From Anoplolepis gracilipes (lineage: Eukaryota > Arthropoda > Insecta > Hymenoptera > Formicidae): DNA of 64,000 bases. Location of the stretch: NCBI RefSeq assembly GCF_047496725.1, contig NC_132986.1, positions 2,854,501-2,918,500 of the forward strand, in the 5' to 3' direction. Numbering within the stretch: position 1 is the first letter of the stretch; every line of letters begins with the position of its first letter. The notes beneath the pieces are model-generated. The model worked only from the letters and a program-made list of their open reading frames with translations. It was not told the DNA's origin and searched no databases. Shown here piece after piece: positions 28,219 to 40,796 of this stretch. Both the position numbers and the translations under genes were made by a program.

Positions 28219-29413
28219 CTTTTCGAACTCGCCGCTTGTAAATCATTCTCATCGCTTAACCTGACATTAGCGTGACAGCCTGCTATCCCGATCCCGGTCG
28301 CCTCAGCATATGGTTAGCAGATGCCACCGCCGTGATGCTCTTTTTCCTTTTTTTAATCGAACGGCAGACATTTTCACGTGCAAATATCCTATCGTCTTCC
28401 GCGTCTCCGATCTCTCGGAGATGCTGCGACGCGTGCGTCCCGGTATTCTTCCTAAAGTAACCGACAAGAGACGCAGAGAGAGAGAGTCGTAAATTTTTTA
28501 TCGACCGATCTACCCGTACATCGCTCTCTCCTTCCCTCTTCAAGATCTTTCGAAAAACGAATGGTCCATTCGTAGGATGAACGAGCCGACGTGTTTGGAT
28601 GTAGTGGATCGTCTACTTTCTGCAACCTAAACAGTCTCCGTTGAACGGTGGCGAGTAAGGGCAGAGTTTCGAAAAGCCGGACAAGCTGCTCTAAACAAAG
28701 AGCTTTACGGCCATATTTATAGTTGTCGTAAAACACTACGCAGATTGCTAACCTTCGGCTCACAGACGGTTGTGCGTGCCTCCTCGTTTGCCATCTTTCC
28801 TTCTCTCTCACTCCTTCTCTTTCTTTCCTCTTCTTCGGTCAACATTTCTTTTCATCTCGCTTCCTCACTCTCTTTCTTTCCGTTCGTTGTCTTTCTTGAA
28901 TCTTCTTCGACTTTACTCATCTTACACACGCATACATGACAATTCTCTCTTTTTTTTTTCCCGTTCTCTAATCTATCATTCGCTTGCTTTTTTATTATCT
29001 CGCTCTCCTTTTTCCTATAAAGCAAACTTTCTCTTCCTTTCTCATCAATTCAATCACTTCCTCTTTGTTTTTCCGTGCATCCTCGTTAGTGATTTATATT
29101 CCGATTATTTTTCTCTTATGCGAGGTGTCAGTTATATTTCGCTATTATTATCTTTACTAATTTCTCACGTATTTTCTTTCTTTCTATTCTGTATGAAAAC
29201 AAACATATCACTCTGAAATGATTTTTTTTACCAGAGGACAAAATTTGGAAACATCGCTCTAATCGCGATTGCCTCGTGGCTTCCACTCCATTCACAGAAA
29301 TAACATAATTAGCGGCCGTAGACTAATCAAACAGGCGCATTCCTTCGTCCCCCTCCGTTCTCGTTTAACCGGCCTTTCTTCCTCCTTTTGAACGAGACCT
29401 GAAGACCTCAAGT

Positions 29414-29484
<71 letters not shown>

Positions 29485-30045
29485 GACGAAGACGAGGACG
29501 AGGACGACGGTCTCTTGGCGTTAATTGACTCGAGAGTCGTACGGCCCAACGACTTTGTTTGACGAAAATCGGTTCGACCAGGCTCTCGGAAACGTGCGGG
29601 CAAACCTGAATCGTAACCGCACGAGTCTCGAAAGGAAAACCGGTATTTTGGTGGCGAGCTTATTAACATGCGTCCGCTTTTTCATTCTTTTGCCAGTCGG
29701 GTTTTTCGGGACGGGCCATGTGATATTCGTTAGAGCGTCGCGTCGAAAATGCATTTTAAGCGACAAGAGCGCGAAATTCGGAAGCGAGAATATCGCACGC
29801 TTATGTTGTACCTCATTAACGTAGAGACGAGTTTCGTTTGGATTCTTACATTTCAAAAGAAACTTCAGCCCCTAAAATGCAATTCATTTGTAAAAATGCT
29901 GCTTGTACAGCATATTTTCGACGTATATAGATGCAATTCGAAAAAGACAGATTTATATAATTTCGTGATACTATTTTGCTACGTATATATTTGTAACTGT
30001 GTGACGCTCCTTTTGAAAATAAATTTAAAAACGCGTTAATAAAAC

Positions 30046-30087
<42 letters not shown>

Positions 30088-33000
30088 TTAATTATATCTG
30101 CAAAATCAAACTTTGCAATGCGTTAACCGAATCCGCAAGATTATTAATCTCGCCCGGAGCGAGCGCGATAAATGAGTCGTTTACATTTATGTGCATTAAT
30201 CTCGTCAAAGTACTCTGTAGGCGAACGTTTCAGCGCGTTATATACGATAGCATGCGTCACCGGGATCACGCTATTTTATTAAACGGCGGTTTACTCCTCT
30301 CGCGCGCGCGAACAAGGTATTCGCGTGTTCGTGTTCACGCAACGTAAACATCACACTTTAAACGTATATCGAAGATAACACGTTCGGTAGTATCATCGAC
30401 ACACACGTTGTTCATCACTTATATCATATTGCATACAACGTTTAAAAACTTTAATCTTCGACCTTTATCTTTTCGAAAGATTTAGTTTTTTTTATAGCTT
30501 TGAGAGATTTTCGTTAAATAAAAAAAGCACAACATGTTTGAAAGAAAAAGAAATGAGTGAGACCGATAGATATTCCTAATAAAGAGAATTGCATTTTTAC
30601 GTGAATTCAACCTCGAACAGGAAGGACGATTGGAACGATATAAAAGTATAGTTTGCTCGATAGTTTACTCGCGCTTATCTTGTTATCTATGTTGATTGGA
30701 CCGCGTGATTATTTTAAGGCGTGTTTGCGTAGAGGTTGTAAAAGCTTATATTCGTATACATTTTATTTAAATTTTTTTCTTACATTTCTCCGATTTAAAG
30801 GATAAAATGTCATTGGGTGAATAAGACGTCTTTTCAATTTTCTATTTTTAAATAAATATTTGTGCATTCACATTAATCACGAAATGTGCCTCTAACAATA
30901 AGTATACAAACACATATATAAAACATATTTAGAAGCACATTTAGCGAAATGTGAGCTCAAAATACAGGCTATTGTATCAATATCTGTCAACGCGTCAATG
31001 CACGATCATCTCCCGTTTTTATTTCGTGAGTCTGCCGCTTATTAATTTCCGTCAAACACGATTCGCGAGAGGAATCTCGCGAGTTCATCCGAGTAGAGAA
31101 ACTTTGCGCGTGACATCGCGTGACGTCGTGAATTAAAGCTATGTATCACATGCGCGGCAGTTCAAGTGTCGCGGGTCGAGAATTTCCGGTATTTTCTCCA
31201 TACAACCGTCTGTCAAAAGTTTGCGTCATTAAGCGATACTTTGATATCACGACGTCGAATCGGAAATTCTTGGGAATCGACGACTCGTCATGCGATAAGA
31301 TACGAAATGATGAAATACGTGATGAAAAGCCGCGAGACGCAACATCTGATAAGCTGCCGATCAGTATCGCATTAATTTTGTGATTCGCGCAGATTCTCGC
31401 TTTAACAAGGGTCGATCGATAATTGCAAAATTTAATTATATTGTATAATATTTTTAGGAAGATTTCTAAAAAAAAAAAAAAGAGAAAAAATCGAAACATT
31501 TGAGATAATGTCAATTTTGTATAAACATATCTTTATTATAGAACATCGTGCATGAATTTTAGCGAAATCTCGCTTCTTTTCGAGTCACAAATTACGAGCC
31601 CACACCAATGGAATCAGGAATAGTTTAGTGGGACAAATATTTTCTGAGAGTCTCTCACTCCTCTCGTCTCGACGCGCGCGTATCTGTTTCTGGGAAAGAC
31701 TTGTGTGCTTCGCAAGGGAAATTTGTTTAACCATTTATAAAAGAAGACGCGAGCACCACCGCAGGGTGTAGTTGCTGAACCCATGGGGATAGGCACCATG
31801 GGCGGCGGAACCTTCGCTCTTTCTCTCGTCTCTCCCTCTAGAATGGCCTCTCTGAATGCAAGAAGTCCGGCAGGTAGGCTCGTTAGCGAGCAGGTAGGTA
31901 GGTAGGTAGGTAGGTAGGTAGGTAGGTAGGTAGAGGCGAGTCAGGGTAGGTAGGTAGGTAGGTGTATAATGCTGACTGTAGCCAGCGTGTGCTTATATAC
32001 CGGGTGTATCAATTTGCATTGCTTCGTCACACGGATTTTACGGCAGATTTTGGTCAAGTTATTCATAACGATTATTTGCATTGGAAAGATTTTACAGCGT
32101 ATTAATACGGACTTTTTCGACCGCATTGTGAAAGATAATGCAGTCGTAAAAAGTAACATGGTATTTGCTTTAAAACGTCAAAATATAAAATTTTTGCTAC
32201 GGAGGCGTACAACTTAAGAAAAAAATTGCTACATTTATTTACAGGATAATAAAAATGACTGTTACAAAAATGACTATTTAAAACAAATATTTTATTATGT
32301 ATTTATACTATGTTAATTTTATTTATGTAAATATGTAATTGAATATTAAGAAATACATTTGAAAATAATATAATACTTTTAAAATAATCTAAAATAATCT
32401 ACATGAACACATCTCTGATAAAAAAAATCTGTTTTTCAAGTGGATTCTTTCCTGAATATTTTGAGATATATATAAAACAATTTAAAGCACGTTTAAAATT
32501 AAACAGACTATGATTTGTTCAATTAAAAAAATAATAATAATTTCATGAAAAATTACCGACAATTAAAGTCGCCACACAATGAAATTTTCTTTTTTCAAAT
32601 TATAATTAAAATTAAAAAAAGAATTTAAATATATTTTATAATCCGGTGAGATGAGAGAAAAAGAAACGGAAAATCAACTAGTTTTGTCGTATCATTTTGT
32701 AGCTACTTCCAAATGTTTAAAGAAACTCAAAAAGTACAAGTTTCCGATATGCAGTGAGATATACAAGATAATCGCTTCTCAGAACTTTCCTTACTGTCTA
32801 AACGATCCTGTTATCACGTTCGCCTGAAATTCCACGAGTTCCTTTCGCGACAGAACTGTCACGGGCATCTCGACATACCCGGTATATGCTGCGGAGCGTA
32901 AGAAATGGGTGGGTTAGCTCCGAGAGAAGACGGAGTAAAAGAGAGGAGAGAAAAGGAAGGATACCGAGGGGAACGAGAGCGAGAGGAACCGCGAGAGATG

Positions 33001-33221
33001 CCGTAGAGAACGAGAGAACCAAGAGAGACGGAAATCGAACGAGCGATACAAGGCAGGCGTGAAGAGGAGAGAACAAGCGAGAAAGAGAGAGAAGAGAGAG
33101 AACTCGCTTGGGTGCCATGTGCATTGGTGAGCGGATACACATCGTACGGTTCGGAGGGAAGGTATTCGGGCAAGTTCAGGGTGATGCAGCAGCGGGGTCT
33201 CTCCTCTCCTCTCCCCCCTCA

Positions 33222-33273
<52 letters not shown>

Positions 33274-35092
33274 TTCTTATTCTCTCGTATCGTCTCGGTT
33301 TCTCTCGCCACGTTTTCTACGCCTCTCCTTCGCGAGGAGAAGACCTCTCCTTCTCCTCCGTCAGGGCTGCTCGTTTCGTTTCATTTCGTTTTTCGTCTCT
33401 AAGGATAAGCCTATGGTACGCTCGAGGCGATCTAGGCGCCCGACCGCCTACACGCGAACTCGTCAATTACTTCGCACAACGAGACACATCGTTTCTGGCT
33501 CTCTCTCTCTCTCTCTCTCTCTCGAGCTTCGAAGCGCGCCGCAATGCAATCCGGACGCGCGGAGGCGGTTTCCGAGCAACGACAAACTATGTGTATCGAA
33601 AGGCACGCTTTTGCGAGTACCCATGTATGTACGCACTGCCGGAAGAAATTGCGAATGTGTAGGTAGCTATCGCAATTATTTTACACATCAAGAAGAATGC
33701 ATGGAACGTCGAATTTATGCCATATTCTTTCAATATTCAAGTTTAGTCACTCAGCACTTAATATTAATCTGACAAAAAAAAAAAAAAGATAAATAATTAC
33801 TTTATATACTTTATATAATTTAATTACATTATCTAAATAACGGCGTATCTTTTCTATGATTTTTACTACGTATTACTCATATTTTCAGTAAACATGTTAG
33901 TTTTATCAATTTCTCAGACTTGAATTTTGATTCGCTTTCCAAAAAAAAAAACAAAAAAAAAAAACGATTTACCATTATTTCAAAATAATGTTATTAAAAT
34001 TATAGACAGTCTGATAGTGAGTGTAATCTGTAGTATAAATTTTTACTTTAAACTAGGAACTACAGTGACAGTTCAGAAACAAACTTATGTCAGTTTTAAT
34101 ACTTTTTCTCCAACTTTGTAGAATCTAAAACTATCGTATAATAATTTTGATTAAAAAAAAGCTACAATTAAAAAATATAGCTTCTGGTAACACTTTGGTG
34201 CTATTGGCACGCGCTTTAACTTCGTACAAACGCGAAAAGTAAAAGAAAGTTTGCGCATAGGACATTCCACGATCATTCGAGCTCAAACTACCGTCGTACA
34301 TTCAAATATACGTCGCAACGTTTATGATCTCACTCTCGAGAGGTCGAGCTTGCAGTAAAAGCACCGGCGGCTAGTCATTCGATCACTGCTATAACTTCGC
34401 ATACACGAGACTCTATACCGAACATATCTCGCGCTCTGCTGACTTTCATTTCCCGATTTGACAACCGCTTAAGACAACTTTTCGCTCGCGCGACACTTTG
34501 TTCTACCTAAATGGCGAAATTTCGGTAATTATCTTGTGCTTCGAGAGCGACAAACGCTTGCGATAATTAACCATACGCATCGCGAAATCTGACAGTTCTC
34601 TTCGACTTTATCCAGGCAACGTTTCCGTAAGGAAATGTAACGAGGATGTCGCCTACGAAAACATAATAAGCCAATATAAATAGCAACCAAGTGCACGATA
34701 TTATTGAAAACGAGTATAGCATGTAAAGAGAGGGTAGCGATGTATGAAAAGGAATATGCCGAGTATAGCGTTTTGCAATATTATGTTAGTATCATCCCTG
34801 GTAACCGACGCAGGCAATGCCATCGGATTATCACAGAAGTATAGGTACCGTGTTGTGTGCAACAGGAATTTAAATATAAAAATGCGGATGCCTTTATACA
34901 AATATTTCCCTTTTGTTTCGTATTGTGGTTTTATAATCATAAACGCGTAAACTATTACGTTTCATAAAAAACAAAACTATATATGTTTGATAGGAAAACA
35001 AGAGATTTCGATGTATGAAGAATTGATACACGTATTGTATTGTATATCAACGTTTGGTTGAAAATAATGTCAGAACGTAACATGTTACACGC

Positions 35093-35134
<42 letters not shown>

Positions 35135-38046
35135 CTCTTACTCGTCATATATCTGAATAACTAGTTTTCGTATATGTATATGATGAAAAAAAAAAAAAAA
35201 AAAAAAAGAAACACGAGAAACAGCTCTACTGAAGTCAGCCGATGCCAAGATTAATTCCGCTTTAGCTTGGCGCGCGCGCGGCCTTCCTCGAAGAGCCATA
35301 ATTAACCACTTAAGCGATTACAACGGATCCAGACGTAACGTTTTGCACGTTTTCTGACGGAGAGAGTGCAACGATTCCTTCTTTCCCATCCCATTTGTGT
35401 GCATCCTCGCATATCAATACATAAAGCGAAAGTGATTCATGAACGGTGGAGACGATTCAGTCAATGGAAACTACAACCATTTAATATAAGATTTATAAAA
35501 TAAATAAATCGCGATTGTTTATTAATATATTTTAGAAAATACGATATAATAGGCGACGATTATTAAGAGATTATATATTTCGTTTAATTGCGTAAGCTGC
35601 CTTCGCGTTCGATAATATCCGGAGATATTTTTAAAAGAGCCGGAAAGTTTCCGGTGTATATTCGATAATAATACATACATACATATACGCGTGCACACAC
35701 ATGCCGTAATCGCGCCTGCAACATCTCAAACAAGAGACAACGTATCGGAAGACGTGCAGCCATGTTAACTCATTAAAATGTTTTGGCAACAGCATGACAG
35801 CGTGCGCGGTAGCGCGACATCGATTTGTCAGTGACAAAGTCTGGCAGGGAAGAGAAAGAACCGGCCAACGAGAACGTCAGGCACGCATCTCATTGTATAC
35901 GTTACTGACGTGTCAGAACGATTTGTTCGGAACGAATCTGTCCTTGTAAAATTCGTTCGATATAAAAAAAAATTCAACCTCGAAACTTTTAAAAGACACG
36001 AAAAGGCATTGAAAACTTTGGTATGAGATAAATGAAGATGAGAAATACCTATCCGAAAAATTAGGAAACTCTGACCTCGTGATATTTCTTGAAATAACGA
36101 GATGTATCTCTTTAAAATAAAAAGTTAGATATCATAAATCTTTGTTTCACACATCTTAAGCATTATGACAGTTTCAATGTAATTGACCGTAAAAAGTTAA
36201 CAGGACTTTTCAGGTCGAGAGAAATACACGCTAATTTTAAAAATCCGTAAACGATATCGGAGGCAAGAGACCCGTGACAATCTTCTCGATCGTCGACGTT
36301 TTATTTCCCGGAAAAAAATCACGAAAGGCAGAGACACCGCGCATTGTTTACGTTAGTCCAGTCTTTCTGCGAACCCAATGATGTTATCGCGTCTCGCGAG
36401 CACTATTCACTTTCAAATAAAAAAACTATGAACCATGAATATTATCTCGATATATTTCATGAAATATCATTTTGATTACGCCGCAACCTTAACGTATATT
36501 CCAAGACGTGAATAAAAAATATTCTGACCAAAAAATAATCGCCAATGACAAAAGATGAGATAAAAAGCATGACGTACGTACTGTAATGAACTCTCCTAGA
36601 TAAAAAAAATAGTCATTTTAAACATCAAAGACAATTCTTGATATCTTGTGTGTACTCTTATAACAAATTTGTTTATATCCAAATTTCGTAATCGCTCACA
36701 CGAATCTTTACAAGAAGGAAGGAGGATGCCATTCCAGACAGCTTATCAAGTAGCTGCTATCAACATCGTGTCAATAGGGGAGCAACTCTCTCTCTCTCTC
36801 TCTTTCTCTCTTTCTCTCGCAATCGCATAGAATTGTCCAAGTGTCATTGTCGTCATTGCCTCGGGCGATTATTGTGGCGGTAGAATGTGGGCAATAAGGC
36901 CGTCGATGACGACGACGTAGAAGACGCTCTCGACGACGTGCAACGTAATGCGGCGTAATGGCGAGGAAATTAATAGGAGCGCCGTGGCGGCTGGACACAA
37001 CCGGGAATCCGAGTCACACATTTTCTCCGGCCGACGCACACAGACGCGATTATCATCGGACCGTGAAAGCGGCTATGAGAGACCGGAGCACTTATCGTGC
37101 CCGCGATCGATTTCGAATGACGTTAATCTAAGCGCGCGCGCGAGAGGGAGAGAGAGAGAGAGAGAGAGAGATAGGCATCTGTAGGTGCGGAGATACCGTT
37201 GAGAAACGACGCCACTGAAAGTTCATTATTTAATTTCCTCGTATCGCCCTGCGAGAAATCGATCGATCTCAACCATGATATTTTCTCGCCTCGCATAGCC
37301 TAGTTAGACGGTATTGTTTCCAACTTCCGAACAGCGTTACTTTATTTATGACGCGATATGCTGACGACCTGCTTTGCGAACGCGTCGATATTGAACGGAT
37401 ACCTGGTTGAAAAAAAGATGGTGCTTTTAGGCAGGAAGCTTGACTAACAATAAAGAGCGTTTTGTAACATCAACGCGCCTCGTAAAGTTAATCGTTTCTT
37501 AACTGCGAGCATTATTTTCGTTTAAATGAGCCTTTAGCCAGCTGTTTACCACGACGAATCCGTGTATCGATCCCGTTTACTCGGTTGGATTACGAGAGGC
37601 AGGCTAACGAATAATTAAACTCACGCGACGAAATTTCGCGTCGATACGGATTTCCCGCGTTCGCGACATACCGAAAGGCTGACTCTCCGCGACAAAAGTG
37701 ATTCATCTTGCGTGGTTGCATTTTTTTTTTTTTTTTTTTTTTCCCCTTTTACGAGCATCCAACAACTGTACGCGACGGAAAATGTATAACGCTCTGCGGT
37801 TACATAGCAGAGCGCGATAACGATAGAGATAACTTAAGTAGTTAAAAAATGCAAGCGTCGACGCTTGCGAGTTTCGTGAAAGATTTCGAGAGGACTTACC
37901 GAAAACAGGGCTAAGGTCGGATCTTGTCGACGTTTTTCCCGTCGTTGCGTAGCTTCCGCCGGCGAGTGCAACTTTTTCCTGCAAAACATGAGATGCACTT
38001 AATACTCAATGTCCTACAGGGACAGGTGGTGTACATATTTAAAAAA

Positions 38047-38085
<39 letters not shown>

Positions 38086-38324
38086 AAGAGCGGATAGAAT
38101 ACACGAGGAAATACGACGAGGAGGAAAGAGGAAGTAAATGCGTGACGAAAGAGAGATATTTTTTGACGCACCTCGGATTCGGTAAGGTCGATGAGGTCGC
38201 TCTTGTCCTCGGTGAGATTCTCCGAGGACGTCTTATCTTCCTCGCCCTCATGTTTGTAAAGCTTGATCTCGTCCTCGGTGGCGAGCTCGTCGCCGCCGTC
38301 GCCGCTGCTGCTCACGTGCGGCAT
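12776..38324 (-). CDS. pan: pangolin (TCF/LEF transcription factor), N-terminal part, gene continues past left edge
   Basis: HMG-box transcription factor that binds Armadillo/beta-catenin and drives Wnt/Wingless target genes in the nucleus. Three exons on the minus strand join in frame: 38324-38172, 37978-37900 and 12879-12776, giving about 112 residues. The first exon has the acidic N-terminal beta-catenin-binding region with the family signature DLIDLTESE; the third has FNMGYLVSPYPYPNG, a motif I recognise from insect pangolin. Intron phases match (0, then 1, then 0 at the last donor) and every boundary is GT-AG. Intron 1 is 193 bp and intron 2 about 25.0 kb. No HMG-box or C-clamp exon was found in 1-12775, so the DNA-binding part must lie beyond the left edge. 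Identity rests on remembered family sequence; the match is strong enough that another gene is unlikely. Confidence 0.9.
15086..15139. repeat. (GA)n microsatellite
   Basis: 54 bp of uninterrupted GA. Confidence 0.95.
17960..18222. mobile_element. Long imperfect inverted repeat, MITE-like, with (TA)n core
   Basis: Arms of about 72 nt at 17960-18031 and 18151-18222 are inverted copies with scattered mismatches; shared blocks include TAATTTGC, ATTTATAATTT and GTGTTGCAT. The centre is a TA tract at 18064-18112. The layout resembles a miniature inverted-repeat element, but no clear target-site duplication was identified. Confidence 0.5.
18391..18448. repeat. (CT)n microsatellite
   Basis: 58 bp, with one CCC and one GT interruption. 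Confidence 0.9.
19503..19547. repeat. 15-bp minisatellite, three copies
   Basis: Unit AATAAAAATGACAAC repeated in tandem, the last copy with AACAAC changed to AACACC. Confidence 0.7.
20093..20360. pseudogene. Possible coding relic inside the pan intron
   Basis: A GC-richer block in an AT-rich setting that stays open in several frames. On the plus strand one frame is open 20093-20257 and another 20145-20360, the second ending ELANYTFNAL before a TAA. On the minus strand a reading such as FVNPFTKRDFIDFGI continues, after a shift, as HVDFHELLIALILERGL and ends VGLLSGPVRNL before a stop. Which strand was coding, if any, cannot be decided by eye, and no family is recognised. Confidence 0.2.
20265..20286. 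repeat. 22-bp palindrome CTTCGTGAAC/GTTCACGAAG
   Basis: Exact 10-bp arms around GG, lying within the coding-like block. The core has TGAAC and GTTCA halves resembling a nuclear-receptor half-site pair, a weak resemblance only. Confidence 0.6.
20811..20884. repeat. (AAG)n microsatellite
   Basis: About 74 bp of AAG. It generates the polyserine stretch seen in the minus-strand frame across 20544-21287. Confidence 0.95.
26750..26786. repeat. Poly-A tract of 37
   Basis: Uninterrupted A run; no retroposed gene was recognised next to it. Confidence 0.95.
26907..26939. repeat. (GGA)n microsatellite
   Basis: Eleven GGA units. Confidence 0.9.
27932..27947. repeat. 16-bp perfect palindrome TCGCGTGGCCACGCGA
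   Basis: Self-complementary throughout, within a GC-richer patch of the pan intron; contains TGGCCA and CACGCG elements. Confidence 0.7.
28176..28214. repeat. (CT)n microsatellite
   Basis: 39 bp of CT. Confidence 0.95.
29415..29510. repeat. (GAC)n microsatellite
   Basis: About 96 bp, pure for the first 65-70 bp and then with GAG and GAA variants. Confidence 0.95.
30049..30085. repeat. (TA)n microsatellite
   Basis: 37 bp of uninterrupted TA. Confidence 0.95.
31892..31963. repeat. (GGTA)n tetranucleotide repeat
   Basis: Two GGTA arrays separated by a short GAGGCGAGTCAGG interruption. Not a CRISPR array: units are 4 bp with no spacers. Confidence 0.95.
33222..33276. repeat. (CT)n-rich microsatellite
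   Basis: 55 bp of CT with several TTT interruptions. Confidence 0.9.
35098..35130. repeat. (CT)n microsatellite
   Basis: 33 bp of CT, ending in a TT. Confidence 0.9.
37900..37978 (-). CDS. pan: pan coding exon 2: short linker exon
   Basis: A 79-nt exon reading EKVALAGGSYATTGK and ending SPVFG. The acceptor is a TTTTGCAG site at 37979-37986 and the donor is GTAAGT. Phases 0 in and 1 out fit both neighbouring exons exactly. Fly pangolin has an EEKG...SPVF segment at the same position, which supports the assignment although the middle of the exon is divergent. Confidence 0.85.
38048..38082. repeat. (TA)n microsatellite in pan intron 1
   Basis: 35 bp of TA inside the 193-bp intron between pan exons 1 and 2. 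Confidence 0.95.
38172..38324 (-). CDS. pan: pan coding exon 1: beta-catenin-binding region
   Basis: Encodes 51 residues starting MPHVSSSGDGGDELATEDE and ending LTESE. The ATG at 38324 has A at -3 and matches the MPH start of fly pangolin. The same frame runs a little further upstream but without another ATG, so this start is preferred. It is rich in Asp and Glu, as expected of the segment that lies along the Armadillo repeats of beta-catenin. The donor after GAG is GTGCGT, phase 0. Confidence 0.9.
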
Positions 38325-39980
38325 TATTGCGGGCACGCGAGCGACGGCCACCGTCTCCCCGGTTTTCTCTCGTAGTCCTTATCGACTAGTCTGATGCAGC
38401 GAGAAAAGGAAAGAGGCGTGTCGTCTCTCGTTTCGTCGATTCGGCGGCGTTGCAGGGGAATCCGAGAACCGCTGTCCTTTCCAAGTCGTCGCAAGCTTGG
38501 AAATTACGACGTAGCGCGACGCAACAATGAAATTTATTCGCACTTTTTATCAGGAAAACCCGAATCACTCTGTGTTCACACTGCTGTTCGATTCGTGTCC
38601 CACGCTGTGGGCGAGACCCGAGCCAATTTCACACTGCGTGCAACGCGCAATTCCGTAGCACAGAAAAACCGTTCACTGTCGACGGCGCGACGAGGTTAGG
38701 CCGCACTACTTGTCGCGAGAGAAACAATAAATTCGCTACCTGCTCGGTACACCCCTCCCCCCCCCCCGCCCCCGGAACGCGGTAACTTGCGACTTGAGCG
38801 CGACGCGACGCACTTTGAGTCAGAACACAATCCGCGCGGAGACGGGCAACGTCTTACCGACGGAACGAGATGCGCTTTTCGCGCGCGAGTTTAATTTCCG
38901 GTCGTCGTCGCCGGAGAAAGAGAGAGAAAGAGAGAGGGAGATATGCGTGGGAAGATTGCCGCAATAACCGCGCGAGGAGGAGCGTAGGACGAGAAAAGAG
39001 ATAGATAGATATATATATATATATATATAGAAGAAAAAGAGGCGGTAGACACGAGCACAGAGGTAGAGATGGTATGTAGAAGGCAGACCGTATTAATGCT
39101 CTGAGTTTACAGCGGAGCGAAGAGCGCGTTGTCCTTTTCGCTCTCGCTGTTACCGCTTCCTCGCTTTCGATTTTCTCTCTTTCCGTGGTGACGTTAGTCG
39201 GGTACACGATACTCTTCAATACGCGCACCGCGACGACAGTCCGCGCGTACTAGCGTATCCGCACGCCAGGGACGGCGGTCGCGACGATTCCGCGAGCGGA
39301 CGACGACGCACGACAAGTGCGACGCTGCGATGATGTTGACGATTATGACGACGATGACAGGTACGGCACTGTTGTTGTTGTTGTTGTTGTTTTTGTTGCG
39401 AACGGTACACGCGCCGGGCGGCCATCGTGCCCGTATACGTTTTAACGAGTGACGTTTACGAGAGATTGCGTGTCTTCTCTTTGTATTTATGTATATATAT
39501 ATATATAAGTGTATATATATATCTATATATACGTATATGTACAATTCTCTCTCTCACCGCGACTCCGAATGCCTCGACGCGCTCGACTTGAATACTCGGT
39601 GCCGACTGCCGGCGACGGTGAGCTCGAACGGGCGGCTCTCCCACGCGGCGACCAATCACGACGCCGGATTCACCGCGGCGGTTTCCCTCACCGACGCGCC
39701 ATCTCGCTCCCCCGCGACGCCGCGCTCGGCCAGTCATGGCAGGCAAGGCGGCGAGCCGATCTCGGCCGAGAGTACCCGATCTCGCCCGATTCCGGCGCCG
39801 TCTTTACTCCGACGCCACTGCGCGAACCGCCAACGTTGTGTTGTCGCGTTGTTATTATTGTCGTCGTCGTGTTGTATTATTATTATCACCGTTGATGAGA
39901 AAGAGAAGGAGGATCGCGCTCCTTTCCTCCTTTGCGAACAACGTTCCCGGAGTCACCGTCCATGTGTGAACCTGCCTCTT
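38325..39980 (-). promoter_or_regulatory. pan: CpG-rich flank of pan: probable 5' UTR and promoter
   Basis: About 1.6 kb directly upstream of the pan start codon is GC- and CpG-rich compared with the AT-rich DNA on either side, and contains a C-run near 38753-38774, a short GTT repeat near 39370 and TA repeats at about 39007-39030 and 39489-39537. The open frames here are repetitive and occur on both strands, so they are not credible proteins. The position next to the first coding exon makes this the best candidate for the transcription start and 5' UTR. No specific TATA or initiator element is claimed. Confidence 0.35.
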
Positions 39981-40757
39981 GACGAATTTATATCCCGCAT
40001 TTGATAAAAGGTAGGAAAAATCCAAATGACCCTTCTCTCTTTTTGTTTATTTATTCTCGAGTGACGCAGCGGCAACAACTATGCTCGTCGTCGATTAACG
40101 CGTTTATTCGCGTTGAAAGCTTTCTTCTAGCCCCAAATCTAGCCAAAAATCTCATTGAATCGAATCGAATCATCGATTCGAAATTTATCGGATTTATTTA
40201 TGTATATCTAGTTATTTGTATATATTTGTGTATATTTATTGCACGCGAAAAGATGGCCGAGTCGCGATGAATTTATTCTCGGGCGCGAGCATTTGTGCGA
40301 AGCGTGCTTCTATGGGCGAACACTGTGTGCGAAGCCCATTAGAGCAGGTGCGCATGTGATTTCTTCATAGCAGCGGAAGAACGCAGTAATTTATGATAAT
40401 TTATGTGTCCGCTACCGTCCGTTGTGTAACCAATTTCAGCGTTTAATTAATATATTCTTGAGGGGATAATTAGCCCTACCGAACAGATCCATAATATACG
40501 TGATTTCTTATTATTATCTTAAATAGTACAAAAACTTTTACATTCGGTGAAGATGAGCGATAGAAGCTATTTTAAATTTCGTGGACTGTTAGAAAAATTC
40601 AGAAATTAGTTTCTTCAAAAGAACATATATTTTAGAAATATTATGGCATTTCTTTTCGCTCACAGCGTGATTTTACCGAATCGTTCGTTTCTTTTTCCAT
40701 TTGCGACTTGTGCCCGCGGTAAAGAGAGAAAGAAAAGAATATTTTATCGTACACACA

Positions 40758-40796
<39 letters not shown>

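Larger units (their letters stand above)
12880..37899 (-). other. pan: Giant intron 2 of pan (25,020 bp)
   Basis: Bounded by the GTAAGT donor after exon 2 and the GAAACAG acceptor before exon 3. It consists of AT-rich DNA alternating with CpG-rich blocks (about 13.8-15.9, 20.5-21.3, 27.2, 29.3-29.8 and 34.2-34.6 kb) and many microsatellites. No nested gene could be supported. CpG-rich blocks inside an intron this size could hold enhancers or alternative promoters, but nothing in the sequence proves it. Two items are described separately: a long imperfect inverted repeat near 18.1 kb and a coding-like block near 20.2 kb. Confidence 0.75.

Noticed and set aside
31892..31963. Regular GGTA array that might suggest a CRISPR-like repeat
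   Set aside because: Simple tetranucleotide repeat with no spacers, in an animal genome.
31969..32217. 82-codon plus-strand frame with both strands open, possible repeat fragment
   Set aside because: No terminal repeat or protein family could be recognised by eye, so it was not annotated.
32811..32825. TTATCACGTTCGCCT, resembling the D-loop to anticodon part of a tRNA-Val
   Set aside because: No acceptor stem, T-loop or downstream match; a chance resemblance.
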